A stretch of 64,000 nt of DNA from Cotesia glomerata (Eukaryota; Arthropoda; Insecta; Hymenoptera; Braconidae). The notes below the pieces were generated by a model. The model was not told the origin of the DNA. It ran no database searches and was given only the letters and a program-made list of their open reading frames with translations. The DNA lies in NCBI RefSeq assembly GCF_020080835.1, contig NC_058158.1, forward strand, positions 26,244,305 through 26,308,304, in the 5' to 3' direction. Below are positions 24,251 to 34,651 of this stretch, piece by piece. Positions within the stretch are counted from its first letter, which is position 1; every line of letters begins with the position of its first letter. Both the position numbers and the translations under genes were made by a program.

Positions 24251-24336
24251 TGAAAAGTTGATGTGGGTACTCAAATGAAAGGTCTCGATGAGTGTAATGT
24301 CTGGGTGAGTTTATATCTTTAAAAATGTCAATAGTT
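24136..24336. repeat. Short inverted repeat with a (TA)n loop
   Basis: ttgacatttttgaagatata at about 24140 faces tatatctttaaaaatgtcaa near 24313-24332, and a (TA)n tract (24166-24243) lies between them. It has the layout of a small MITE with an expanded microsatellite. Confidence 0.55.
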
Positions 24337-25110
24337 CACAAGATATAAGATAAAAGGTCATTTCTTAATTATGTGTCTAGAAATGGAGCATTTTCGAATG
24401 CAGCCTAAATACTTATCATGATAAATTGACTATCGATGAGAATGATATGAAACCTTGAAAAGGCGGAAATTCAAGTCAAAACTTTTGCAATGACACTAAA
24501 TTTCACAAAAAAAAAAACCGATTTTATTATATGACTATCCTGGAGACAAAATTTTTGTTATTCTCTTAAAAATATAGATATACTTTTATCAATACTCACT
24601 CTTATGTTAAACATTAGAATGTTATTATATTCTGACTCTAAAATCGAAAAAATTTAGTTTTTTATACTTGCTGTTGATTTTTTTTTATGATTGCAATCAT
24701 GATGATTTTAACTATCTCCGATGATAAAAGTTACCATCTAGATGATAAACCGTATCATCATAATTGTGGGAATTAATATATACTGATTGTACTAATTACA
24801 ATCGCCGGATAGTTGCATTTATTATCTTAACTTTGTAAAAGTTAATAACCATCCTGGATAGTAGAAGCTACAAAATAGGGATGGTTACCGTTAACATAAA
24901 ATTCTCTCCGTGTATGAAATCTACTAAAAATGCAGATTTTGGCATTGGACATTGCCACATGTGCCAAAAATGAATGTTACTTATTTTAATTTTTTCTTAA
25001 AATCTATTACTACGTGAAAAATTTTCCGATAATTGAAGTTATAGAAGATAATTTGTATACTTTATAATTTATTCTGTTAATTATAAAGCGTTCCTAAAAA
25101 GGACGTAGAT
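24337..25110. other. Intronic spacer without recognised gene
   Basis: I see nothing that supports a gene. A few short imperfect inverted motifs around tgatgataa occur between 24690 and 24780. Confidence 0.45.
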
Positions 25111-25798
25111 AAAAAAAATTAGGACGACAGCTGACCCTAAAGGCCTTCCCTGCAACTTCCCGCTCATTTTGTGCTTAAGCGCTCAAAATTACACATTACA
25201 TTTTTGAGCTTTTGGAGCTTAAAAATATGATTTATGTGTCATTTTAAGCTCTTCGAGCTCAAAACTCTAATAGTAGTTTGACAAAACGCAATTTTTTGAA
25301 TTTTTAAACGGCAATAACTTTTGAATGAATGAACCGATTTTCACGCGGTTGGCGGCATTCGACGCAGTTTTTAAAGCCCTATAAAGGATTGTTAAGTTTC
25401 AATTGATCGAGCCAATAATTTTGAAGTAATTCCGAAAAAACACTTTTTTCGGTTTTCTTTAGACAACGATAACTCACGAACGAATCAACCGATTTTGACA
25501 GGACTTGTGGTGATCGACGTGGTTTTTTGACCTTAAGAGCTGATTAGATTTTTAAATCAATCGGTCCAACCGTTTAAAAGTTATTCCAATAAAACCACAT
25601 TTGAAAAAAATTTTTTTTGTAGTTTTTTTAGGATTTCTCAAAATATATCGGTCCGAATCGGTCTAAATTATAGACAAAATCTAAGTTTGGCTAAGCCCTT
25701 TCGAATGGCGCCAACCGCGTTGAAATCGGTCAAGCCGTTCAAAAGTTATAAGAGGGTCACATACATACATACACACACATACACACACACACACACAC

Positions 25799-26339
25799 TC
25801 GGGGCAGAAGAGATACTGCTACCGGGCGCGTCTTCCCGAGCGGATGGGAGAACGCTCGCTGTCTTTGGATGACACTTAATCTCTTAGTTGATGAGGTACA
25901 GCGGGTAGGAGCCAAGCAAAATAACCAAACAAAATACGCTCCCGTGGACAAAACTCCCCTTTAATGGGTTGGTCGCACTAACTGACCTAACAAGACGATC
26001 GTTCTCTGCTGTGACCCACTGGGAGTGACCGGAACCTGTATCGTAGTTTCCGACGATGCAGGCCACGGCTGATGTGAGCTTGCTCTACCGAGGTGTAAGT
26101 TGCAGCAGTGGATCAGGAGCCAGCCACTTCGGGCCTTGATCAGGAAGTACACAGTGAGTGTTAGAGATCGGAATCTTCACCGCTCCGAGCGAGTCTAGTC
26201 CTTCCGTGTATTCCGGGACTGGCTAAGTGTCGGCTAGGCCTCAGGGAACTGGGGTAGGAGTACTATCTCCGAGGGTACACCCGTTCCTAGTTATGGCAAC
26301 CCGCTCCACTCCGTACGATGCACTGGTAAATTAAAAAGT
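25799..26339 (+). other. 5' UTR of the R1-clade element
   Basis: GC-rich non-coding leader between the (AC)n target and the first ATG of ORF1. It would be expected to hold the internal promoter of the element; no specific motif could be assigned. Confidence 0.6.
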
Positions 26340-27695
26340 ATGAGTAATTCAAAGGAAACAAACAAAAGTGGAAACGGGCTACATGCCCAACAAGCAGCGA
26401 TTGACGCAAGCGCTGAAATGAAGCGTTCGCAAGCGCTCAAACGCCTTGAAAAGCTGATCAGTGAGTTGAATGATTTCGTCCAACCAAAGGTCAACATTCA
26501 CAAAGAGATTAATTCCAAGATGACTGGTGTAACTAACGCCCTTCAAAGGTTTGAGAAGCTGGACTAGGAGTGGCGCTCATCATTGCAGCGCATATCCCAT
26601 GCTACACCGGAGAAAGACTGTCAGGCTATCGACGTGACTGACGAAGCAATGGACACCGGAGCTGAAGGTGACGGTGAATCAGTCGCGGAAGACAAAAGTG
26701 AAGCCAGCAACAAGTCAAGTAAGAGAAAAAATCGACCTTCTCCTGACCCAACAATCAGCCAAGCCATGAAGAAAAAGGATTTGAAGAAAAGCCCTCCACA
26801 AGGAGCGGCAGGGCGAAGCGACGAACAGGAAAAAGCGTCAGTCTGGCAAAAAGTTCAGTCCAAGCAAGAGCTAAAGCGACAGAAGAAAGAGATGCTCTCA
26901 AAACAGACGTCAAAGGAGCCCCGACCTGAACCCAAGCGAAAGAAACCGCGGAAATGGATCAGACTTGATGCCCTCATCATTCGGCTGACAGAGAAAGCAA
27001 AGTACGCCGAGATCCTGCGTCGAATAAAACAGGACGTCCCTGACGACCAGGTCCGCAGTACGGTAGAGAAGATCCATAAGACCAATGCTGGAGATATGCT
27101 GATAACTCTTTCGAGGAAGAGCACCGACAAAGGCCAAACATTGAGAAAGACCATTGCAGACATTCTGAAAGAAGACGCAAAAGTAACCTGCAAAGGACCA
27201 CAGGAGGTAATTGAGATCCGAGACGTCGATGATGACACAACTAAGGATCACATCCAGGGTGCCCTACAGGAGGAAGCTGGAGATGGCTGTGAGATACCAC
27301 TAGAGGCAATCAAGATCCGTAAGGCCTATAGAGGTACTCAAATTGCCACAGTAATTCTACCAGCAGCAACAGCACAGAAACTACTGGATGGAAGTAGCAA
27401 AATCCGGATTGGTTGGGTTAATTGCCGAATAAGGACAACGAAGAGACCTATTCAATGCTTTAAATACTGGCATTTCGGACATCATGGATCCCAGTGCAAA
27501 AGCAAGGTGGACCGGTCGAAGCTTTGCATTAGGTGCGGACAAGAAGGGCACAAGATTGCTGATTGTAAAAATCCCGCTAAATGTGCATTATGTGCTGAGA
27601 TTGAAAGTGCAGAGAATGTTGCCCACCATGCCGGTACCCATAAGTGCCCGTTATTTCAGGATGCACTCCAGAAGTTGACGAACAAACAAGCATGA
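26340..27695 (+). pseudogene. R1-clade LINE ORF1 (Gag-like, CCHC zinc knuckles), one in-frame stop
   Basis: The frame runs from ATG 26340 to TGA 27693-27695 with a single internal TAG at 26565-26567 (KLD*EWRSS), about 451 codons in all. The N-terminal part is charged and probably coiled-coil (RSQALKRLEKLISELNDF). A lysine-rich middle follows (SKRKNRPSP...). The C-terminal part has zinc knuckles: a degenerate first one (CFKYWHFGHHGSQC), a clean CIRCGQEGHKIADC, and a third starting CALCAE and ending HAGTHKC. In this family ORF1 binds the element RNA as a ribonucleoprotein chaperone. The stop codon overlaps the ORF2 start as ATGA, a coupling common in R1-clade elements. Confidence 0.88.
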
Positions 27696-30670
27696 GGATA
27701 CTGCAGCTCAATTTCAACCATTGTGAGGCAGCGCATGACCTGCTCATGCAATCTGTGCGAGAACTAGAGCTTGACTTGGTACTGATAGCAGAGCCATATA
27801 AACACCTGAGTACCCAACCCTGGGAATCTGACAGCACATCCAAAGCTGTCATCTGGTCATGTGGCAAGCTCCCTTTCCAAAATGCAGTCGACAACAGCAA
27901 TGCCGGCTTTGTAGCAGTATCAGTAGAGGGCATCCGCTTCTATAGCTGTGACGCACCACCTAGCCTCTCTACTGTCGAATTCACCGCATTTCTGGATCGA
28001 CTTACCGAGGACGCGAAGCATTACCACCCAGTGGCAATAGCTGGGGGCTTCAACGCCTGGGCAGTAGACTGGGGTAGCAAGAATACAAACGCGCGAGGAA
28101 AGGAATTACTAGAAGCCTTTTCTACATTAGATGTAGTACTGCTCAACAATGGTGACACACCAACCTACACCAAAGGTGACACAAGTTCTATTGTAGATCT
28201 CACTTTCTTCAGTGGCAGCCTCACCAGAGGTAATATCAACTGGAAGGTGATGGATACCTACACAGCCAGCGACCACAACGCGATTCTCTGGGAAATATTA
28301 AACGCCCAGAGCCCGAGAAGACCTAAAAAGCAACTTAACACCATTGGTTGGAAGGTAAAAACTCTTGACCCAAGGGCATTGTTAGTAGCTCTCAATAGTG
28401 ACCAGATTATCGCGGGCTGCGCAGAAGAGAAGACCAAGGACCTGATGAAAAGAGTGACCCAGGCGTGTGACGCCAGTATGTCTCGTAGACGTGGCATAAA
28501 CACAAGACCTTCCGTTCACTGGTGGAACGACCACATCAGCGCCCTTCGTAAAGAGTGTCATCAGAAGAGAAGAATATCTCAGCGTGGCTACCGACGACCT
28601 AACTCTGTGGAGCTGGTCGCAGAGTACAAAAAAGCCCGTCGATCCCTGAACAAAGCCATCAAAGATAGCAAAAGAAAATGCTGGAAGGAGCTCATCAACG
28701 AGGTGGACAGAGATCTGTGGGGTAGGCCGTATAAGGTGGTCATGACCCATCTTAAAAACCAGCTAATGCCATCACCCACGTGTCCTCAAATCCTACAAAA
28801 GATTGTAAACGCGTTGTTCTCCGAACAAAGCAAGTTTAACTACCTATTAGCGCAGAATGAAATGGATGACATTCCATCTGTCACGGAGGGAGAACTGATG
28901 GAGGCTTGTAATCGTGTAGGGAACAATAAAGCGCCGGGATTGGACGGGGTCCCCAATATTGCTTTAAAAACAACTATAAAAGCAGTGCCATCATTGTTCC
29001 TGGACGTCTACGACACATGCCTCAAGGAAGGGATTTTCCCTCAGAAGTGGAAGCAGCAACGACTAGTACTACTTCCAAAAGGGAAAAAGCCACCAGAAGA
29101 ACCGTCATCTTATCGACCACTTTGTATGTTAGACACGGCAGGTAAGATACTTGAGCGTATAATCCACCAAAGAATAGAAGCAGTTGTCGATCCACTCCTG
29201 GCAGACAACCAGTATGGTTTTCGGAAAGGACGATCAACCCTGGACGCAATCAACTTGGTTGTTGCAACGGCCAAGGAGGCAATCGAAGGGATCAGATGGA
29301 AGGGTGGAGCGAAGAAGTACTGCCTGGTGGCCACTCTGGACATCAAAAATGCCTTCAACTCCGTCAACTGGGACTGCATTATGCAAGCCTTGGAAGAGAA
29401 AAACGTACCAGGATACCTACGTAGGATAGTGGCTAGCTACTTCACGGACAGAATCCTGAGATACGACACGAAATATGGTCCAAAAGAGTACGGTATTACC
29501 GGAGGTGTACCCCAGGGTTCTGTTCTGGGTCCACTTCTGTGGAATGTCATGTATGATGGCCTGCTGAGACTGACTCTTCCAAGAAGTGTCAAGCTTGTTG
29601 CATATGCAGACGATGTAGCTGTCGTAATCGTTGCAAAACACCTAGATGAGATAAACCACATGTTCGGTATCACCTTTGAGAAAGTTAACCGGTGGATGGA
29701 TTCAATGAACCTACAACTGGCTAAACAGAAGACTGAGGCTGTGCTTATTACCAGCAGAAAAGTGATAGAGACCATAAAACTGAAAGTCGGAGAACAAGAA
29801 ATCACATCACAACCATATATCCGATATCTGGGAGTGATGCTTGATGCCCGACTCAACTTTAAGCAGCAAGTCGAACACGTGAGTGCAAAAGCATCAGCAG
29901 TGGTAGCTAGCTTAGCACGACTGATGCCAAACGTCGGAGGCCCAAAGCAGAGCAGAAGACTACTACTATCATCTGTAGTCACATCAGTGCTCACTTACGG
30001 AATATCTATCTGGGCGGACGCACTAGAAAAGCAAGAATCATGGAGAAAGGCTGGACCAGTCTACCGTCTGAGTGCCTTAAGAATAGCAAGTGCCTTCCGC
30101 ACAATATCTATGGAAGCAGTGTGTGTCATCTCCGGAACTTTGCCTCTCAGAGTCTTAGCTGAGGAAAGACGGATCCTTTACCAATGAAAGAAGTCAACCA
30201 CACTAAGCGCTGAGGAGCTTGGAACAGAAGAGCGGCAGAGGAGCATAAGTAGATGGCAACTACAGTGGGATGCCACAGTGAAGGGTAGGTGGACGCATCG
30301 TCTCATACCAAGGATCAACGTTTGGCTAAACCGGAGTCACGGTGAGGTCAACTATTATCTTACACAGATGTTATCAGGACACGGCTGTTTCCGGGCGTAT
30401 CTCCACCGCTTCAAGCATCATGATTCCCCGGAGTACCCGTCCTGCTCAGGAGTCAATGAAGATGCAGAGCACGTTGTCTTTGAGTGCCCACGTTTTTACC
30501 CACAGCGAGATGAGCTGGAGAATATCCTGAAGAGGAAAATCCAACCAGAGACAATAGTAGCAGCAATGCTGTCATCAGAAGCTGCCTGGAACGCCACAAG
30601 CACTTTTGCAACAAAAGTGCTTACCGAGTTGCGATCCATTGAGAGGAAAAGAGCGAAAGACAGAATCTAG
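27692..30670 (+). pseudogene. R1-clade LINE ORF2: APE endonuclease plus reverse transcriptase, one in-frame stop
   Basis: The frame starts at the ATG inside ATGA (27692-27694) and is open to 30670 except for TGA at 30185-30187, where a CGA arginine codon is likely (YQ*KKSTT). The endonuclease starts MRILQLNFNHCEAAHDLL, has NTNARGKELLEAF and ends with TASDHNAILW. However, the family AGDFNAW motif reads AGGFNAW at 28040-28060, so the metal-binding Asp is Gly. The reverse transcriptase follows with QYGFRKGRSTLDAIN, TLDIKNAFNSVNW, GVPQGSVLGPLLWN and YADDVAVV (about 29602). A C-terminal zinc motif survives only partly (YPSCSG...HVVFECPRF), its first Cys replaced by Tyr. The protein would nick target DNA and copy the RNA at that site. 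Confidence 0.92.
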
Positions 30671-30913
30671 AAGGAAGAAATAACATCTTAGCCACCAGAA
30701 GGAAGAGCGGCAGCTAATTCCTCCCCCCGCGAAGAAATGCCTTACGGCGGTACCATGGGGGATCAGAGGATAGAAGAGAAAAGGGTTTTAGGGTTTAGTG
30801 GGTAGGGGCGTCAGCGTCAGAGTTTTAGTATGTCACTGCGTCGAGTCGCCACATATCCAGGCCAAACAGCTACGCCTGGAATCCGTAAAAAGGATTCCCC
30901 CCCCCCTAGAGAG

Positions 30914-30930
<17 letters not shown>
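30671..30930 (+). other. 3' UTR and poly-A tail of the R1-clade element
   Basis: A non-coding tail containing ggattccccc and ending in an A-run (30914-30930) immediately before (CA)n. Confidence 0.75.
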
Positions 30931-30944
<14 letters not shown>

Positions 30945-31120
30945 CACACACACTCACACATGCATACAGACATACGGACATCATCGTGGAAACATTCAGG
31001 GAAGCTTCCTAGGACCTCAAAACGTCAACATCCGTTGAAAACTCGATTTTCGAAAAACGAGGTAAACCAATAACTTCCCGATTTTTGAAAATTTTCAATT
31101 TTCTTAGCGGGAAGTTAAAA

Positions 31121-31500
31121 ATTGTATTTTTATTTTTTATCGTTTCAAATCAGAAATGGAATGTGTGGAATTTCTGCGGTGATCAAAATTGAAAATTTCC
31201 TAGAGTGTTAGGATGCCAAGCGTCGGGATTTGATGAAAGCTTAATTTTTGAAGTTCTGACTAAATTCAATAATTACTTGACTTTTTAAAAGTATTTAAAC
31301 GTTTTAGCCAGAAGTTCAAAAGGTTCAATTTCTAATGCAGAAAGTAAGGAAATTTAAATAAAATTTTTTTGACATACACTCTTTTTGCTATGAAAAAATT
31401 TTTTCTTAAAGCCAAAAGGGCGTACACCGAAAAAATGTTTATTTCTCATTTTTTTAGTAACTTTTCATAATTTTTGAATCCCTGAGTTGATGGGAGTAAT
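31121..31500. other. Intronic spacer without recognised feature
   Basis: AT-rich sequence between family G copy 3 and the hairpin modules. No gene is supported. Confidence 0.5.
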
Positions 31501-31501
31501 A

Positions 31502-32530
31502 ATATATTACACTATTAGGGCAGAAAGTTTGAGATTTCTGCACTACGCGCCATGATGCTCGAGGCGTAGCCGAGTCGCGCAGTTCACGGCGCGCAGTTCA
31601 GAGCTCTCAAACTTCTGCCCGTGTAGTGTATACTATTTTTCTTTATAGCCGGTCGAAAGTACGTAAAATATTTCATGTACTGTATCGAAAAAAAATTGAT
31701 GCCTGCCCCCGACATTTGCGGCACGAGCGAAGCGAGTGCTGCTGGTCGGGGGGCGGGGGGGCATCAAATAAAAAAAAATTAATGTAAAATCAAATAAAAA
31801 GTAATTAAAAAACATTTTTTATTTTAATTTTTAGATTAAATAAAACTGAAATTTCTTGAATTCAACAAACATAATAAAGATTATTCTCGGTTAAAAATAG
31901 AAAAAACGAGCATATTATCTGAAAATTAAAAATAATTAATAAGAATCAAATTAAATTGTTGTTACTGCGTACATTTTTCTAAATAATTCATTAATTAAAT
32001 AAAGTTGATCCATTTTACACACGTCACTGTCAAACTGAATCTCAGTACAGTACAACCTGGTTATAAGTTACATCGGATGATCTACTCACTCTTACGACAG
32101 TTATATTTTTATCTATATCTCTATTTATACCATCAATCGTAAATGATCAGCGTAAACAAAACATAGTTCTATAGTATAATTATATAAGTTAGTAACAAAT
32201 GACTAATGTCAGGCGCGGTAGCGAAAGCATTTGCTCCCGCTGTTATAGAAGGCGAATGTGTAGCTTAATCAATGCACGAATCTTTAACTTTCTGCCTCGA
32301 AATAGTTGCAAAAGATGCGTACTTTCAACCGAGGTATAAAGAAAAATATTTTTCTTACTACGCCGGTCGAAAGTACGGGGTTTCCACTGCGATTTCATGG
32401 CAGAAAGCCTCAGTTTTATGCCGTGATCAAGTCGCGCACGCGCCCTACGACGGGGAGCCGAAATAATGTATTCGTGCACTGACAACGAAACACGAGGCGG
32501 CAGAAAGTCCGAAAGTCGGTAGTCGCGCTC
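31502..32530. repeat. Chain of three hairpin/TIR modules (array 1)
   Basis: Module 1 (31502-31635) is a long hairpin: atattacactattagggcag faces ctgcccgtgtagtgtatact, with a GC-rich palindromic loop. Module 2 (about 31636-32350) has inverted ends, ctttatagccggtcgaaagt and its partner near 32322-32345, and holds a second hairpin around a poly-G stretch (31700-31765). Module 3 (about 32350-32530) again starts ccggtcgaaagtacg and ends gaaagtccgaaagtcgg. Module 2 is almost identical to 59737-60487. No protein is encoded. Confidence 0.7.
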
Positions 32531-32587
32531 ACTCTATTACTTATGTTTATAAGCCTAACCTTACTTGTGATTGTTATGAATGTATCT

Positions 32588-34141
32588 TAGTCTAGTCAAC
32601 AAGTTCAAAAACGTGAAAAATAGAGATAAAGGTCCTAAAAATATGAGCGATGGCTCATTCGATTCGGAATCACCTCTAGAAAAATGTTTTTGAAGGATTT
32701 TGGTGCAGGTAAAAAATTGCAATTGTTATTAACAAAATAAGATGGAAAAAAAACGATATTTCGTTTTTTGTTAATAACTCGAAAAATATTAATATTTAAG
32801 CAATTTTGAAAAAAGCCCGTTAAAGAGGAGAAAATTTCCAAGAAAAAAGTCCGTACTCCCGGAACTCTATCTCCATTATTTATAATTTTAATTTGACGTT
32901 GAAAATAGGGCTCCGCGCGGCTGTTACGGCATGCGCGCGCCGCCGCTAAAGAGAGCTCAGCAATAAAAATAATTTTTTTATAACATAAAATGTGATTTTA
33001 AAAATTTGAAAAATTCTAGTATCTTCTTAACACTTGAAAGAATCGAGCCGCGAAGAAAAAAAGTTTAATCACCATTTTTGAAAAAGTTATCTAATTGTTA
33101 ACTAACAAATTTTTTCCCAATCTCCGTTGGCATAAACAATGGGATAAAAGGTATAAATAATTGGCCTATAAATTTTAAACTTCGTGGAGCCCTTTTGATA
33201 TATATACTTTATAAGATCCTGCGATAAATTTTCATTAAAGTTTATTAATTTGTTAATTATGATTTTTATAACTATTGAAAAATTAAAAATCTAAAAAGTT
33301 GATAAAAATTTTTTTTTCAACTAATATTTAGCTATGCCTGTTTTCACATTAAGCAATGGCAGTAATTAATATAGGTTATGAATTTTTTACGTAATTTGTT
33401 TATAAAATTGTTTTAAACAAATAGAGAAATTCAATATTTTTGAAAAATTTTTTTTTGCTATTTGGTTGTCCACAAAAAATTATGATTTTTAAAAAAAAAA
33501 AATTTTTCTTAATTTTAATTTTTAATTGTTTAAAAACGATTTTTTCATATTTCGATTGTTTAAACAATTAGTTAAGAAAAAATTTTGCTTTTAAAAATCA
33601 TAATTTACACTTTTAAATAGTTTGGCAAAAAAAAATTTTTTTATTAATTATTTAATTGTTTATTAGTTTAACAATTTGTTATAAACAAATATTGACCAAC
33701 GTTATATTTTTTTCTGAAGCAGAAAAAATTATAAAACAGCCATATATAAAAAGTTCCAAAAAATTTTCTTTTTATTTATTATAATTAATTTTAATATCAT
33801 ACGGTACGGTAATTATCGCCACTACTTGATTTGTCAATTAAAAAATTGATATATCTTTTAAACTATCAGAGATACGATAAAGGACATTCAGGTCTTTTTA
33901 TAGAGAATGAATTTTTCTTTCAGATGGATCTAAGATCAAGTTCGTATCTATTGTTTATTAGCTATTACATGCATTTGTTTATAAAAATTCTGTATTTTTT
34001 GACTTTTTCGTATCTTTTGTGATCTTTAACTTGTTAAATTATGCAGATACAGCAAAAAACCTTCAAACAATTTTGTTAAGGGATTAATTTTCTAACATAT
34101 TAATTGTTAATCATACTTTTATTGCTAATTGTTTAAACATT
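32588..34141 (+). repeat. Left terminal inverted repeat of the 6.1-kb element
   Basis: About 1.55 kb, matching the right arm in reverse complement. It contains a GC-rich block near 32915-32950 and many short palindromes of the type ttgtttaaacaatt between 33400 and 33650. Confidence 0.85.
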
Positions 34142-34651
34142 ATATCTGTTTTTGCTTTATTCTTATGACAATATTATCGAATTTTCGTAAATTTTTATTT
34201 TTTCGTAGTGGTATTTTATTTTTCTGTTCTAAAAATTATGTTTTTAGAATATACTACTCCGGTTTGGAGTGTTATATTTAGTGAGCAGCTGCTTCTTTCG
34301 AAGGTCGATTCTTTGTTAGATTTCTTTTACCTGTTCCCTTATACCTGATAGAGCTGACGACGTGGCTCATAGTTTGTCTAACAGTTACCCAGTGCAGTTC
34401 AGTGTATATCAACGTGGTGTATATACAATTATTCTTATTAATATTTTTATCGTGGAAAGATACACGTTTCTTAATTTAATAACCAGTGAAACATTCGCAT
34501 ATGTTATCAATCGTCTATTGAATCAGAAAGTAACAATTTTTGCTTATATTTAGAACATTAAATTACAGTTACAAAATTACCACGTAGTTTTTCATCCAAC
34601 TCAATACTTTAATCTCATTTTTTTCGTTGTGACCGTCATAATTTTATCACA

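Larger units (their letters stand above)
25799..30930 (+). mobile_element. Nearly full-length R1-clade non-LTR retrotransposon (Waldo/Mino-like)
   Basis: The element comprises a ~540-bp 5' UTR, ORF1 (26340-27695), ORF2 (27692-30670), a ~240-bp 3' UTR and a poly-A run at 30914-30930. Both sides are (AC)n: the target tract ends at 25798 and resumes at 30931. R1-clade elements Waldo and Mino are known to choose ACAY or AC repeats, which fits this site. Its base composition is markedly more GC-rich than the host DNA around it. Two in-frame stops and a lost endonuclease residue make this copy inactive as it stands, but it is young enough to read almost throughout. Confidence 0.93.
25111..31120 (+). 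repeat. Family G copy 3, interrupted by an R1-clade LINE
   Basis: The left part (25111-25798) runs from aattaggacgacagctgacc through the gagctc palindromes to an (ACAT)/(AC) tract. The right part (30931-31120) resumes with (CA)n, then gaaacattcagggaagcttc, and ends ttttcttagcgggaagtt. The intact copies at 44124-45030 and 58256-59332 show the same order without interruption. The 5.1-kb LINE therefore sits exactly inside the microsatellite of this repeat. Confidence 0.85.

Noticed and set aside
25687..25951. Short frames around the LINE insertion point
   Set aside because: They span the CA tract and the LINE 5' UTR and have no coding logic.
26855..29994. Several antisense frames of 60-185 codons
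   Set aside because: They are shadows opposite the LINE ORF1 and ORF2, which account for the codon structure.
34391..34410. Arthropod initiator-like TCAGT at 34400 upstream of the nuclease gene
   Set aside because: A five-base motif without a supporting downstream element; too weak to call a promoter.
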